A DNA stretch of 64,000 bases from Microbacterium hibisci (GTDB lineage: Bacteria > Actinomycetota > Actinomycetes > Actinomycetales > Microbacteriaceae). The notes beneath the pieces were generated by a model. That model saw only the letters and a program-made list of their open reading frames with translations, did not search any database and was not told the DNA's origin. How positions within the stretch are numbered: the first letter of the stretch is position 1; each line of letters opens with the position of its first letter. Made by a program: the position numbers and the translations under genes. The DNA lies in assembly GCF_015278255.1 (NCBI RefSeq), contig NZ_JADIJC010000001.1, forward strand, positions 496,001 through 560,000. Direction: 5' to 3'. Of this stretch, positions 26,421 to 36,346 are shown piece after piece.

Positions 26421-26888
26421 ATGTCCGGCACGCAGATCCTAGACACCCTCCTCGCCATCTCGCAGGTGCTTGAGGCCGACCAGGAGCGTGAGCTGGAACG
26501 GCGCGGGCTCACCGGACCGCGCACGCATCTGCTGTGGGTGCTCTACCACGGCGGTCCCGTCACGCAGGCGGTCCTCGCGGAGGCCATCGGTGTCACCCCC
26601 CGCAATGTGACGTCGCTCGTCGACGCGCTCGAGGCGACCGGATTCGCCCGACGGGATCCGCATCCGACCGACCGCCGGGCAGTGCTCGTGCACCTCACCG
26701 AGCGTGGGCTGTCGATCATGGAGACGATGGATGCCGAGCACGAGACGCTCGGCGCCGACCTCGTCGCGGGGCTCGACGAAGATACCGTCCGACACACCGC
26801 CGCCGCGCTCCAGCACGTGCTGGAGCGGCTGCAGACGCTCGTCGACGAACACGCGGCGCGCCAGGACGAGCGGGAGGCGCAGGAGTGA
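26421..26888 (+). CDS. MarR-family transcriptional regulator
   Basis: The 155-residue protein is a winged-helix dimer of the MarR type: recognition region TQAVLAEAIGVTPRNVTSLVDALEATG and wing with DRRAVLVHLTERG. Members sense small molecules and usually repress neighbouring transport or enzyme genes and themselves. ATG 26421 is placed directly behind TATACT, so the mRNA is near leaderless. The stop codon overlaps the GTG of the next gene by four bases, so the downstream membrane protein is probably its regulatory or functional partner. Confidence 0.85.
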   Translation: MSGTQILDTLLAISQVLEADQERELERRGLTGPRTHLLWVLYHGGPVTQAVLAEAIGVTPRNVTSLVDALEATGFARRDPHPTDRRAVLVHLTERGLSIMETMDAEHETLGADLVAGLDEDTVRHTAAALQHVLERLQTLVDEHAARQDEREAQE

Positions 26889-27538
26889 GCAGCCGCACGG
26901 TGGCCTCCCCCGCCCCGCCCGGGCGGCTCTCCCCCCTCGGTCAGGTGCGCCGCATCGCGCGGATCGCCTGGCGCGCCGAGGTCGGCATCTGGCAGAGCCT
27001 GTACCGCTGGATCTTCCGCCGGCCGCGCGTGCCCGCCGGTGCCAGCGGCTTCGCGTATCACGCGCCCGTCTTCACCATCCTGATGATCTTCATCGTGCTG
27101 TCTGCGGTGGAGATCCCGATCATCGACCTCATCGCGCACCCGTGGCCGTGGGTGCGCATCCCTCTGCTGGTGCTCGGCATCTGGGGCCTCACCTGGATGA
27201 TCGGCCTTGCGCTCAGCTACGTGACCCGTCCTCACGCCGTCGGGCCCGCCGGAATCCGTGCCCGGCTGGGCGCCGACATCGACGTCGACCTGCCGTGGGA
27301 CGTGGTCGCGTCGGTGGAGCGGTCTCGCGACGTGGCCGAGAAGGCGCCGAAGATCCGGGAGGAGGCGCACGGCACGACGCTGTCGCTGCGCATGGCGAAC
27401 GAGACGAACCTGCTCGTCGCACTCGAGAAGCCGGTGGCCGTCAAGCTCTCCGGCGCGACGGTCGAGATCGACGCGGTGCGGCTGTGGGCGGACGACGTCG
27501 ACGGGTTCCTCGACGCGGTGCGCACGCACATCCCGTGA
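26885..27538 (+). CDS. Uncharacterised two-helix membrane protein coupled to a MarR regulator
   Basis: I do not recognise this 217-residue protein. A basic N-terminus of about 60 residues precedes two membrane segments (about residues 62-80 and 90-112) and a soluble domain of about 100 residues with alternating strands (TLSLRMANETNLLVAL, VKLSGATVEIDAVRLW) that recalls PH-like folds, although this is only an impression. GTG 26885 overlaps the MarR stop codon (GTGA) and has AGGAG just before it. Co-translation suggests that its level is set by the MarR protein. Confidence 0.65.
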   Translation: MSSRTVASPAPPGRLSPLGQVRRIARIAWRAEVGIWQSLYRWIFRRPRVPAGASGFAYHAPVFTILMIFIVLSAVEIPIIDLIAHPWPWVRIPLLVLGIWGLTWMIGLALSYVTRPHAVGPAGIRARLGADIDVDLPWDVVASVERSRDVAEKAPKIREEAHGTTLSLRMANETNLLVALEKPVAVKLSGATVEIDAVRLWADDVDGFLDAVRTHIP

Positions 27539-27576
27539 ATGCGCGCACTGGCTTCGGCGGCGACGACAATGGAGGG

Positions 27577-28263
27577 GTGAACGAGCCGGTCTTCGTGATC
27601 CCCTTGTGGGCCGACCTCGTCGCCGTGGGCCTCGGCGGCATCCAGGGCGCGCTCTTCGCGTCCGGATTCCGCGGCGAGCGACGCCTCGATCTGCTCGGGG
27701 TCGCGCTCATCGGCATCTTGGTCGGCATGGGCGGCGGACTCATCCGCGACCTGCTCCTGAATGTCGCGCCGACCACCCTGCAGAGCAACTGGTACCTGCT
27801 GACGGCGGCCGGGGCCGCCCTTTTCGGGATGCTCCTGGCGGGGCTGTTCCAGCGGCTCAACGCGGTGATCGTCGGCCTCGACGCGCTCGTGATCGGCCTG
27901 TTCGGCGCCTTCGGCACGAGCAAGGCGCTGGTGCTGGGCCTGCCGCTCGTCCCGGCGGTGTTCGTGGGCGTGTGCGCCGCCGTGGGCGGCGGCATCCTGC
28001 GCGACGTCATCATGGGGCTGCCGGTCGCGGTCATGCACGTCGGCTCGCTCTACGCGGTCGCCGCAGGAGCCGGATGCCTCGTCCTCGCGACCGCCCAGCA
28101 GCTCGGGCTCGACGTGGTCATCGCGGCCGTCATCGGCATCGTCGTGACCGCGGTCATCCGGCTGCTCGCCGTGATCTTCGACATCTCGCTGCCCGAGCAG
28201 CGTGCCCTGTATCGCCGCAAGGTGGCGGTGGAGACCTCGACGATCCCGATCGTCAAGCCCTGA
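27577..28263 (+). CDS. TRIC-type (YadS/UPF0126) cation channel family protein
   Basis: The 228-residue protein consists of two repeats of three hydrophobic segments plus one more, each repeat holding the family motif GGG-[IL]-[IL]-RD (GGGLIRDLLL and GGGILRDVIM). Prokaryotic TRIC homologues form trimeric channels for monovalent cations such as K+. GTG 27577 is preceded directly by GGAGGG, and GACAAT lies exactly 6 bases upstream, so either a Shine-Dalgarno or a leaderless start is possible. It is a single gene convergent with leuA. Confidence 0.85.
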   Translation: MNEPVFVIPLWADLVAVGLGGIQGALFASGFRGERRLDLLGVALIGILVGMGGGLIRDLLLNVAPTTLQSNWYLLTAAGAALFGMLLAGLFQRLNAVIVGLDALVIGLFGAFGTSKALVLGLPLVPAVFVGVCAAVGGGILRDVIMGLPVAVMHVGSLYAVAAGAGCLVLATAQQLGLDVVIAAVIGIVVTAVIRLLAVIFDISLPEQRALYRRKVAVETSTIPIVKP

Positions 28264-28308
28264 GGCGGCACCCGGCGGCGGCGCGCTGCGGGGATTCCCG
28301 ACGAACAC

Positions 28309-28347
28309 CGACGGGTGCGCACGGGGATCACCCGCGCACACCCGTCG
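28309..28347. terminator. Terminator between the TRIC gene and leuA
   Basis: Bases 28309-28317 pair perfectly with 28339-28347, with a second small stem inside (28322-28325 with 28331-28334). It lies between two convergent genes. Confidence 0.7.
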
Positions 28348-28358
28348 ACGGTTCGCGC

Positions 28359-30218
<1,860 letters not shown>

Positions 30219-30240
<22 letters not shown>

Positions 30241-30272
30241 CGGCTAAGAAGGAGGAGCCCGCCGAAGCGCAT
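30219..30272 (-). CDS. leuL: leu leader peptide (17 residues)
   Basis: The reading frame encodes MRFGGLLLLSRRDETSF with four consecutive leucine codons (CTC CTC CTT CTT). It lies 99 bases before leuA, and its end overlaps the attenuator stem. Leader peptides of this type control leuA in several actinobacteria by ribosome stalling. TAGCCT lies exactly 6 bases before its ATG, so the transcript begins with the leader codon itself. Confidence 0.85.
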
Positions 30273-30278
30273 GGCACC

Positions 30279-30284
30279 AGGCTA
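30279..30284 (-). promoter_or_regulatory. -10 element (TAGCCT) of the leu leader/leuA transcript
   Basis: TAGCCT is followed by 6 bases and the leader peptide ATG at 30272. The mRNA is therefore predicted to be leaderless for the peptide, with leuA some 150 bases from the 5' end. Confidence 0.65.
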
Positions 30285-30379
30285 CACCCGGTTGCGGACC
30301 GGTTGCGAACCGCGTCGGAATACGGATGCCGCATCCCGGCATTCTGAGACGATCGGCGCACGCGCGACACCAACCGGTC

Positions 30380-31009
30380 ATGAGAGGTCTTCGTCGCCCG
30401 CTCGGCATCGCCGCCACGGCCGCTTTCGTCATGCTCGTCGCCGCCTCGTGCGCCGGCTCGACCCCGGGAGGCGCCCCGGACTCCCCTTCGCTCGGATCGG
30501 TCACGCCGGTGCCTCCGGAGGGCGAAGTGGCCGCCACGGGCACCGTGCTTGACGCGGCCGGCGAGACGCAACTCTGCCTGGGCGCGGTGGCGGAGTCGTA
30601 TCCGCCGCAGTGCTCCGGCATTCCGCTGGAGGGGTGGACGTGGGACGGCGTGGACGGTGCCGAGTCGTCGGGCGACGTCACCTGGGGCGCGTACGCGGTG
30701 CGCGGGATCTACGACGGCGACACGTTCACGTCCACGCAGCCGCCCATCATGCTGGCGCTCTACGACCCCATCCGGCCCGAGGATCCCACCGGCGGCGAGC
30801 CCGGCGCGGGCGACGACGCCACCCTCGCGTCCATCCAGGAGGATCTGCCGGAGCTGCTGGGCGACCCGTACCTGGGCTCATCCCCGCAGAACGGGTGGCT
30901 GTGGGTCGATGTCGTCTGGGACGACGGGAGCTGGCAGGAGGCCGCAGACGCCGAGTACGGCGAGAAGACGATCGTGATCCGCTCGGCGCTCACCGAGACG
31001 GGCGGCTGA
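30380..31009 (+). CDS. Uncharacterised lipoprotein
   Basis: The 209-residue protein begins with a basic n-region and a hydrophobic stretch ending in the lipobox VAASC, with lipid-modified C24. The mature domain of about 170 residues is acidic and rich in W, G and P, with DGEAGETQLCLG-like and LYDPIRPEDP segments; two more cysteines (in TQLCLG and PPQCSG) may form a disulfide. ATG 30380 was preferred over an in-frame ATG 54 bases upstream because it begins the signal peptide cleanly. I do not recognise the family, although similar lipoproteins are common in Microbacteriaceae. It faces the 62-residue gene at its 3' end. Confidence 0.65.
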   Translation: MRGLRRPLGIAATAAFVMLVAASCAGSTPGGAPDSPSLGSVTPVPPEGEVAATGTVLDAAGETQLCLGAVAESYPPQCSGIPLEGWTWDGVDGAESSGDVTWGAYAVRGIYDGDTFTSTQPPIMLALYDPIRPEDPTGGEPGAGDDATLASIQEDLPELLGDPYLGSSPQNGWLWVDVVWDDGSWQEAADAEYGEKTIVIRSALTETGG

Positions 31010-31015
31010 GAGTCT

Positions 31016-31204
31016 TCAGTCATCGCACTCGCAGATGAGGTTCCACTCGACGACGCGGTCCCCCTCGTCAGGGCGTGCCCACGCCTCCGCCTCGGCGCGC
31101 GTGGAGAATCTGCGCGGCGCCAACCGGCCGTTCGACATGAGAACCCCCACCGCGATGTCCTCGCGGGGGTCGTTCCACGCAAGGGGCTGTGTGGACCCGG
31201 CCAT
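31016..31204 (-). CDS. Small conserved-looking protein, 62 residues
   Basis: This short frame is credible: it has the Shine-Dalgarno GAGAGGAG 7 bases before ATG 31204 and a -10 box TAGCCT at the right distance upstream. The product is soluble, with an AEAEAWARPDEGD helix and the end NLICECDD. It has no recognisable domain. The third-position GC content is like that of its neighbours, and the frame fills the gap between a lipoprotein gene and era almost completely. Confidence 0.55.
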   Translation of the reverse strand: MAGSTQPLAWNDPREDIAVGVLMSNGRLAPRRFSTRAEAEAWARPDEGDRVVEWNLICECDD

Positions 31205-31233
31205 CGGCGCTCCTCTCGGATCGGCTCACCGCC

Positions 31234-31239
31234 AGGCTA
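31234..31239 (-). promoter_or_regulatory. -10 element (TAGCCT) of the 62-residue gene
   Basis: TAGCCT predicts a start near 31227 and a leader of about 23 bases that includes the ribosome binding site GAGAGGAG. Confidence 0.45.
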
Positions 31240-31299
31240 CGCCCGATGCGGCGCGTGAGGGCCGGGAGCGGCATCCCTCCTGGTCCGTCGCGCACGCCG

Positions 31300-32259
31300 T
31301 CAGAAGCCGAGGCGTCCCAGCTGCTTCGGGTCGCGCTGCCACTCCTTGGCGATGCGCACGTGCAGCTTCAGGAACACCTTGGTGCCCAGCAGCGGCTCGA
31401 TCTGCGCCCGCGCGCGAGCGCCCACGTCTCGCAGCCGGGAGCCCTTGTGCCCGATGATGATGCCCTTCTGACTGTCTCGTTCCACCACGATGTCGGCGAA
31501 GACGTCGGTGAGGTCGGAGTCCTCGCGAGGCTCCACCTCCTGCACGACGACCGCGATCGAGTGGGGCAGCTCGTCGCGCACGCCGTCGAGTGCCGCCTCG
31601 CGGATGATCTCGGCGATGCGGTCCTCGGTGGACTCGTCGGTGACGACGCCCTCCGGGTACAGCGCGGGGCCTGCCGGCATGAGGGCGAGCAGCTCGTCGC
31701 TGAGCACGTCGAGCTGGTCGCGCGTCAGCGCCGAGAGCGGGATGACCGCCGCCCAGTCCTCCCGGAGCTGGTCGACCTCCATGAGCCGCTCGGTGATCTG
31801 CTCGCGTGTGGCGGCATCGGTCTTGGTCACGATCGCGACCTTCTTGGCGCGCCCGTAGCCGCTGAGCGACTCCGCGATGCGGCGGTCGCCGGGGCCCACC
31901 TTCTCCGTCGCCGGCACGCAGAAGCCGATCACATCGACGTCTCCGAGCACCTGCTCCACGAGGTCGTTGAGCCGCTGTCCGAGGAGTGTGCGGGGCTTGT
32001 GCAGTCCCGGCGTGTCGACGATCACGAGCTGGCCGCCCGGGCGGTTCAGGATGCCGCGGATCGCTCGGCGCGTCGTCTGGGGCTTGTCGCTGGTGATGGC
32101 GACCTTCTCGCCCACGAGGGCGTTGGTGAGCGTCGACTTGCCGACGTTCGGGCGGCCGACGAACGTGACGAAGCCGGATCGTCCTTCGGAGGAAGCAGGA
32201 GCCCCTGGCTCTGCGGCCGTTTCGGGCGCGGCCTCGGGCGCGGTGTCACTGTCGCTCAT
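31300..32259 (-). CDS. era: GTPase Era
   Basis: Era binds the 3' end of 16S rRNA and couples small-subunit maturation to cell growth. The 319-residue product has an acidic A/E/P-rich extension of about 28 residues, the GTPase motifs GRPNVGKST, DTPG and TKTD, and a C-terminal KH domain with GIIIGHKGSRLRDVG. GGAAGGAAG precedes the ATG. Its start overlaps the CBS-domain gene by 14 bases, and it ends the HIT-phoH-ybeY-CNNM-era operon. Confidence 0.95.
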   Translation of the reverse strand: MSDSDTAPEAAPETAAEPGAPASSEGRSGFVTFVGRPNVGKSTLTNALVGEKVAITSDKPQTTRRAIRGILNRPGGQLVIVDTPGLHKPRTLLGQRLNDLVEQVLGDVDVIGFCVPATEKVGPGDRRIAESLSGYGRAKKVAIVTKTDAATREQITERLMEVDQLREDWAAVIPLSALTRDQLDVLSDELLALMPAGPALYPEGVVTDESTEDRIAEIIREAALDGVRDELPHSIAVVVQEVEPREDSDLTDVFADIVVERDSQKGIIIGHKGSRLRDVGARARAQIEPLLGTKVFLKLHVRIAKEWQRDPKQLGRLGF

Positions 32260-33607
32260 GGGTGTCTTCCTTCCTCGGCAGCCGGATCTCGCCGGTGCGG
32301 GGGCTCACGACGCGGATCTCGCCCGTACGCGGCGGTCTGCCGATCTCGGTGGCGGGGTCGCCGCGCTCGACGAAGACCGTCGAGATGCCGCGCCCGCGAC
32401 CGCGCGAAGCGCCGCCGGTGAGCACGAGCCCGGCGTACTCGGCCGTCGCGCCCGGCTGGGGCACGCGCCCCAGCGCCTTGCCGAGCAGTCCGCCGATGGA
32501 ATCGACATCCTCGTCCTCGAGCTCGAGGCCGAACAGGTCCCCCACCTCGTCGAGGCCGAGGCGCGCGCTCACCCGGTAGTGACCGGGCTCGAGCTCGGTG
32601 ACTTCGGACGCACGCGGGTCGTACTCGTCGGAGATGTCGCCGACGAGCTCCTCGATGAGGTCCTCCAGCGTCACCAGTCCCGACACGCCGCCGTACTCGT
32701 CGATGACGAGGCACACGTGCACCGCGTCGCGCTTCATCTGCTGCAGCAGGGTCTCGGCCTTCATCGACTCGGGCACGAAGACGGCGGGGCGCGCGATGCG
32801 GCTGATGGGGGCGTCGCGCCAGCCGGACTCGTCGCGGAAGCCGAACTGCACCAGATCCTTCAGGTAGAGCACGCCCACGACGTCGTCGGCGTCGTCGTCG
32901 ACGATGGGCACGCGCGAGACGCCCTTCTCGAGGAAGATCGTCATGGCCTCGCGTGTCGAGGTCGAGGCATCCACCGTCACCATGTCGGTGCGCGGCACCA
33001 TGACCGCACGCACGAACGTGTCGGTGAAGTCGAACACCGAGTGGATGAGCTCGCGGTCGTCCTGTTCGATGAGCTCGTTCTCGGCTGCCTCGTCGATGAT
33101 GCTGAGCAGCTGCTCCTCGGACGCGAACGACGACCCGCGCGAGGCACCCGGTGTGATGCGGGTGCCGAGGGCCACCAGACCGTGCGCCAGCGGACCGAGG
33201 AGGATGCGGACGCCGCGGATGACGGGTGCCGCACCGCGCAGGAGCCCGCGGGCGTGCAGCCGGCCGACGGTGCGCGGACTCGCGCCCACCACGACGTACG
33301 AGACGCCGGTCATGAGCAGGGCCGCGGCCAGCATCGCCCACCAGATGTTGTTGAAGAGGTCGACGAAGGCGACGGTCACGAGCACGGCCGCTGTCGTCTC
33401 CGCGAGCACGCGGATGAAGATCACGGCGTTGGCATGCGCATCGGGGTCGGCGGCGATGCGGCGCAGCGACGCCGCGTTGCGACCGTCGGCACCGAGCTCG
33501 GCGAGGTCGGCGCGGGACGTGACGCCCAGCGCCGCGTCGATCGCGACCATCAGCGCGCCGAAGGCGAGCAGCAGCGCGGCGGCGACGAGGAGGAGAGCCG
33601 CGGTCAT
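32246..33607 (-). CDS. CNNM/CBS-domain membrane protein (hemolysin C/CorC family)
   Basis: The 453-residue protein has an N-terminal DUF21/CNNM membrane region (about residues 1-165), a pair of CBS domains (about 195-315, with VPRTDMVTVDAS and VIDEYGGVSGLVTLEDLIEELVGDI) and a C-terminal CorC/HlyC domain. Such proteins are linked to magnesium or cobalt efflux; the older hemolysin label comes from an early assignment. The ATG overlaps the ybeY stop codon by four bases (ATGA). The membrane region appears more divergent than the CBS part. Confidence 0.88.
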   Translation of the reverse strand: MTAALLLVAAALLLAFGALMVAIDAALGVTSRADLAELGADGRNAASLRRIAADPDAHANAVIFIRVLAETTAAVLVTVAFVDLFNNIWWAMLAAALLMTGVSYVVVGASPRTVGRLHARGLLRGAAPVIRGVRILLGPLAHGLVALGTRITPGASRGSSFASEEQLLSIIDEAAENELIEQDDRELIHSVFDFTDTFVRAVMVPRTDMVTVDASTSTREAMTIFLEKGVSRVPIVDDDADDVVGVLYLKDLVQFGFRDESGWRDAPISRIARPAVFVPESMKAETLLQQMKRDAVHVCLVIDEYGGVSGLVTLEDLIEELVGDISDEYDPRASEVTELEPGHYRVSARLGLDEVGDLFGLELEDEDVDSIGGLLGKALGRVPQPGATAEYAGLVLTGGASRGRGRGISTVFVERGDPATEIGRPPRTGEIRVVSPRTGEIRLPRKEDTHERQ

Positions 33608-34074
33608 GCGCGGGGTCGGCGACGCTCGGACGCCTGGAACGAGGCGATGAGCTCGCGCTGCAGCCCGAACATCTCGCGCTCCTCCTCCGGCTCGGCGTGG
33701 TCGAAGCCGAGAAGGTGCAGGAGTCCGTGCGTCGTCAGCAGGATGAGCTCGTCGAGCGTCGAGTGCTTCGCGGCGACCGCCTGCGCCTCCGCCACCTGCG
33801 GGCACAGCACGATGTCGCCGAGGAGTCCTGCCGGCGTGGGTGCGTCCTCCGTGCCCGGGCGCAGCTCATCCATCGGGAAGCTGAGGACGTCGGTGGGGCC
33901 CGGCTCGTCCATCCACTGCACGTGCAGGGCCTCCATGGCGCCCTCGTCGACCAGGAGGATGGCGACATCGGCGTCGGGGCTGACGTGGAGCTCGGCGAAG
34001 TTGTGCTCCATGAGCCGCAGCAGCACCGTCTCGTCGACGGCGATGCCCGACTCGTTCCCGATCTCGATGGTCAT
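33604..34074 (-). CDS. ybeY: Endoribonuclease YbeY (rRNA maturation factor)
   Basis: YbeY is a zinc-dependent RNase that processes 16S rRNA 3' ends and takes part in ribosome quality control. The 156-residue product carries the metal motif H-x3-H-x5-H in HGLLHLLGFDH, and the conserved DEPGPTDVLSFPMDE segment. Its ATG overlaps the phoH stop by four bases (ATGA) and its own stop overlaps the next start in the same way, so the four genes from phoH to era are tightly coupled. Confidence 0.95.
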   Translation of the reverse strand: MTIEIGNESGIAVDETVLLRLMEHNFAELHVSPDADVAILLVDEGAMEALHVQWMDEPGPTDVLSFPMDELRPGTEDAPTPAGLLGDIVLCPQVAEAQAVAAKHSTLDELILLTTHGLLHLLGFDHAEPEEEREMFGLQRELIASFQASERRRPRA

Positions 34075-35186
34075 GCGCGTCCTCGCTTCGGAAGGTGGTC
34101 ACGGGGGCCGCCGGTGCGGGCGGTGGCCGCGCGGCGCTCCGCGCGGTTGGCGAATTCGGATGCCTCGTCCCGTTCGCGGCGGGCGGCGATCCGGCGCTCG
34201 TCGTACTCGCTGTAAGCGTCGACGATCCGACCCACGAGAGTGTGCCGGACGACGTCCTCGCTGGTGAGGTAGGCGAAGTGGATGTCGTCGATGTCGCCGA
34301 GCACGCGCGTCACCAGCCGCAGGCCCGACGCCCCCTGCGGCAGGTCGATCTGCGTGATGTCGCCGGTCACCACCATGCGGGTTCCGAAGCCGAGACGCGT
34401 GAGGAACATCTTCATCTGCTCGGGCGTGGTGTTCTGCGCCTCATCGAGCACGACGAAGGAGTCGTTCAGGGTCCGGCCGCGCATATACGCCAGCGGCGCC
34501 ACCTCGATCGTGCCCGTCGCCATGAGCTTGGGCACGAGATCGGGGTCCATCATCTCGTTGAGCGCGTCGTACAGCGGGCGCAGGTACGGGTCGATCTTGT
34601 CGGTCAGCGTCCCGGGCAGGAACCCGAGCCGCTCCCCCGCCTCGACCGCGGGGCGCGTCAGAATGATGCGGCTGACCTCCTTGCGCTGCAGGGCCTGTAC
34701 CGCCTTGGCCATCGCGAGGTATGTCTTGCCGGTGCCGGCCGGACCGATGCCGAACACGATCGTGTTCTCCTCGATCGCGTCGACGTACGCCTTCTGACCG
34801 AGCGTCTTCGGGCGGATGACCTTCCCCCGCGACGACAGGATCGCCTCGCCGAGCACCTCGGACGGACGTGGACCGCCCTCGCTGCGGAGGATGCGGTTGG
34901 ACGAGGCGACGTCCTCCTCGCCGAGCGCGTGGCCGGCCTTGGTCATGGCGAGCAGCTCGTCGACGAGCGACCGGGCGGCCGCGACCGCGCCAGGCTCGCC
35001 CGTGAGGGTGATCTCGTTGCCGCGGACGTGCACATCCACCCCGGGATGCTCCTTCTCGACCACCCTCAGCAGGCGGTCCTGCGGGCCGAGCAGCTGCACC
35101 ATCGCGACGCCGTCCGCATAGATGCGCTCGACCGTGCTGTCGCGGTCGCCCGCGGGTTCCTGACTGTCGTGATCAGCCACCGACAC
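34071..35186 (-). CDS. phoH: PhoH-family ATPase
   Basis: The 371-residue protein has an N-terminal KH-like RNA-binding region (about residues 25-85) and a PhoH NTPase domain with Walker A GPAGTGKTYLA, the segment LTRPAVEAGE, and Walker B FVVLDEAQN. PhoH with YbeY is thought to act in RNA processing. GTG 35186 was chosen; GTG 35180 is an equal alternative six bases downstream. Both lie inside the end of the HIT gene, which it overlaps by 14 bases or so. The C-terminus is strongly charged (R, E, A). Confidence 0.92.
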   Translation of the reverse strand: MSVADHDSQEPAGDRDSTVERIYADGVAMVQLLGPQDRLLRVVEKEHPGVDVHVRGNEITLTGEPGAVAAARSLVDELLAMTKAGHALGEEDVASSNRILRSEGGPRPSEVLGEAILSSRGKVIRPKTLGQKAYVDAIEENTIVFGIGPAGTGKTYLAMAKAVQALQRKEVSRIILTRPAVEAGERLGFLPGTLTDKIDPYLRPLYDALNEMMDPDLVPKLMATGTIEVAPLAYMRGRTLNDSFVVLDEAQNTTPEQMKMFLTRLGFGTRMVVTGDITQIDLPQGASGLRLVTRVLGDIDDIHFAYLTSEDVVRHTLVGRIVDAYSEYDERRIAARRERDEASEFANRAERRAATARTGGPRDHLPKRGRA

Positions 35187-35520
35187 TCTTCTCTTCGAGG
35201 CCTCCCGCGAGCACATGGGCGTGCACGTGGAAGACGGTCTGGCCCGCGTTCGGGCCGGTGTTGAACACCAGGCGGAAGTCGCCGTCGGAGTGCTCCGCGG
35301 CGAGCTTGTTGGCGAGCCCCACGAGCTCGGCCATGAGGGCGGGGTCGCCGGCGGCGAGCTCGACGACGTTGCGGTACTCCTCGGACTTGGTGATCACCAG
35401 CAGGTGCACCGGCGCCTGGGGGGCGATGTCGCGGATCGCGAACGCGTTCTCGGTCTCGGCGATGATCTCGGACGGGATCTCCCCGTTGCGGATGCGCGTG
35501 AAGATCGACGGTTCGCTCAT
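35173..35520 (-). CDS. HIT-family nucleotide-binding protein
   Basis: The 115-residue protein has the histidine triad HVHAH near residue 100 and the conserved N-terminus SIFTRIRNGEIP, as in HinT-type phosphoramidases, which hydrolyse adenosine-5'-phosphoramidate and lysyl-AMP. It is the first gene of the HIT-phoH-ybeY-CNNM-era operon. TAGACT lies 6 bases before its ATG, and no ribosome binding site is present, so the operon mRNA is predicted to be leaderless. Confidence 0.93.
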   Translation of the reverse strand: MSEPSIFTRIRNGEIPSEIIAETENAFAIRDIAPQAPVHLLVITKSEEYRNVVELAAGDPALMAELVGLANKLAAEHSDGDFRLVFNTGPNAGQTVFHVHAHVLAGGLEEKSVGG

Positions 35521-35526
35521 GCCGCA

Positions 35527-35532
35527 AGTCTA
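35527..35532 (-). promoter_or_regulatory. -10 element (TAGACT), leaderless start of the HIT-phoH-ybeY-era operon
   Basis: TAGACT is followed by 6 bases and ATG 35520. Confidence 0.65.
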
Positions 35533-35602
35533 GCGACGGGGGTGCGGGACAGGCTCGGCCCGGGCACGGGCTCGAAAGCCGGTCGGCGGGCCCGGCGACC
35601 CG

Positions 35603-36343
35603 TCACCAGCGACCGAGTGCGGTGCTCAGCACCGCGATGGCGGCGGGGCCGGCCGTCGACGTGCGCAGCACCGTGTCGCCGAGCCGCACCGGTCGTGCAC
35701 CCGCCGCTCGCAGCGCGTCGAGCTCCTCGGCCGCGATGCCGCCCTCCGGCCCGACGACCAGCACGATCTCGCGGTCGTCGTCGTCGGCGTCGAGCGTGAG
35801 CGCGCTGAGCGGCTCGTCGGCGGTCGGCTCGAGAACGAGAAGACGGGATGCCGCGGCGCGGCGCGTCAGCGCGGCGGTGGTGGTCAGCTCTCCGACGTCG
35901 GGCACCCAGGCCCGATGCGCCTGCTTGGCGGCCTCGCGCACGATGGTCGCCCAGCGCGCACGGCCCTTGGCCGCCTTTCCGGCGTCCCAGCGCGACACGC
36001 TGCGCGCCGCCTGCCACGGCACGATCTCATCGACGCCGAGTTCGGTCGCCGCCTGCACGGCGAGCTCGTCGCGGTCGCCCTTGGCCAGCGCCTGCACGAG
36101 CACGACGCGCGGGCGGGGGGCCGCGGCATCCGTCCGCTCGCGGACCCGCACCACGACCTCGCGGGGGGCGACCGACTCGACGTCGCCGACCAGCCAGGCA
36201 CCCCGGCCGTCGCCGACCGTGACCTCCTCGCCCACCCGCAGCCGGCGGACCGTCGAGGCGTGGTGCGCCTCGGCGCCCGTCAGCGTCACCGCATCGCCGG
36301 GCGCCGCAGACGTGGGCTCGTCGAGGAGGAAGTGCAGTGCCAC
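35603..36343 (-). CDS. rsmE: 16S rRNA (uracil(1498)-N(3))-methyltransferase
   Basis: RsmE methylates U1498 of 16S rRNA using S-adenosylmethionine. The 246-residue product has an N-terminal PUA-like domain (TLTGAEAHHASTVRRLRVGE) and a SPOUT knot with VVGPEGGIAAEELDAL and RLGDTVLRTSTA. GTG 36343 begins 3 bases after the dnaJ stop codon. In the usual motif the last part reads LRxETA; here it is LRTSTA, as often in actinobacteria. It belongs to the hrcA-dnaJ-rsmE unit. Confidence 0.94.
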   Translation of the reverse strand: MALHFLLDEPTSAAPGDAVTLTGAEAHHASTVRRLRVGEEVTVGDGRGAWLVGDVESVAPREVVVRVRERTDAAAPRPRVVLVQALAKGDRDELAVQAATELGVDEIVPWQAARSVSRWDAGKAAKGRARWATIVREAAKQAHRAWVPDVGELTTTAALTRRAAASRLLVLEPTADEPLSALTLDADDDDREIVLVVGPEGGIAAEELDALRAAGARPVRLGDTVLRTSTAGPAAIAVLSTALGRW

Positions 36344-36346
36344 CGG

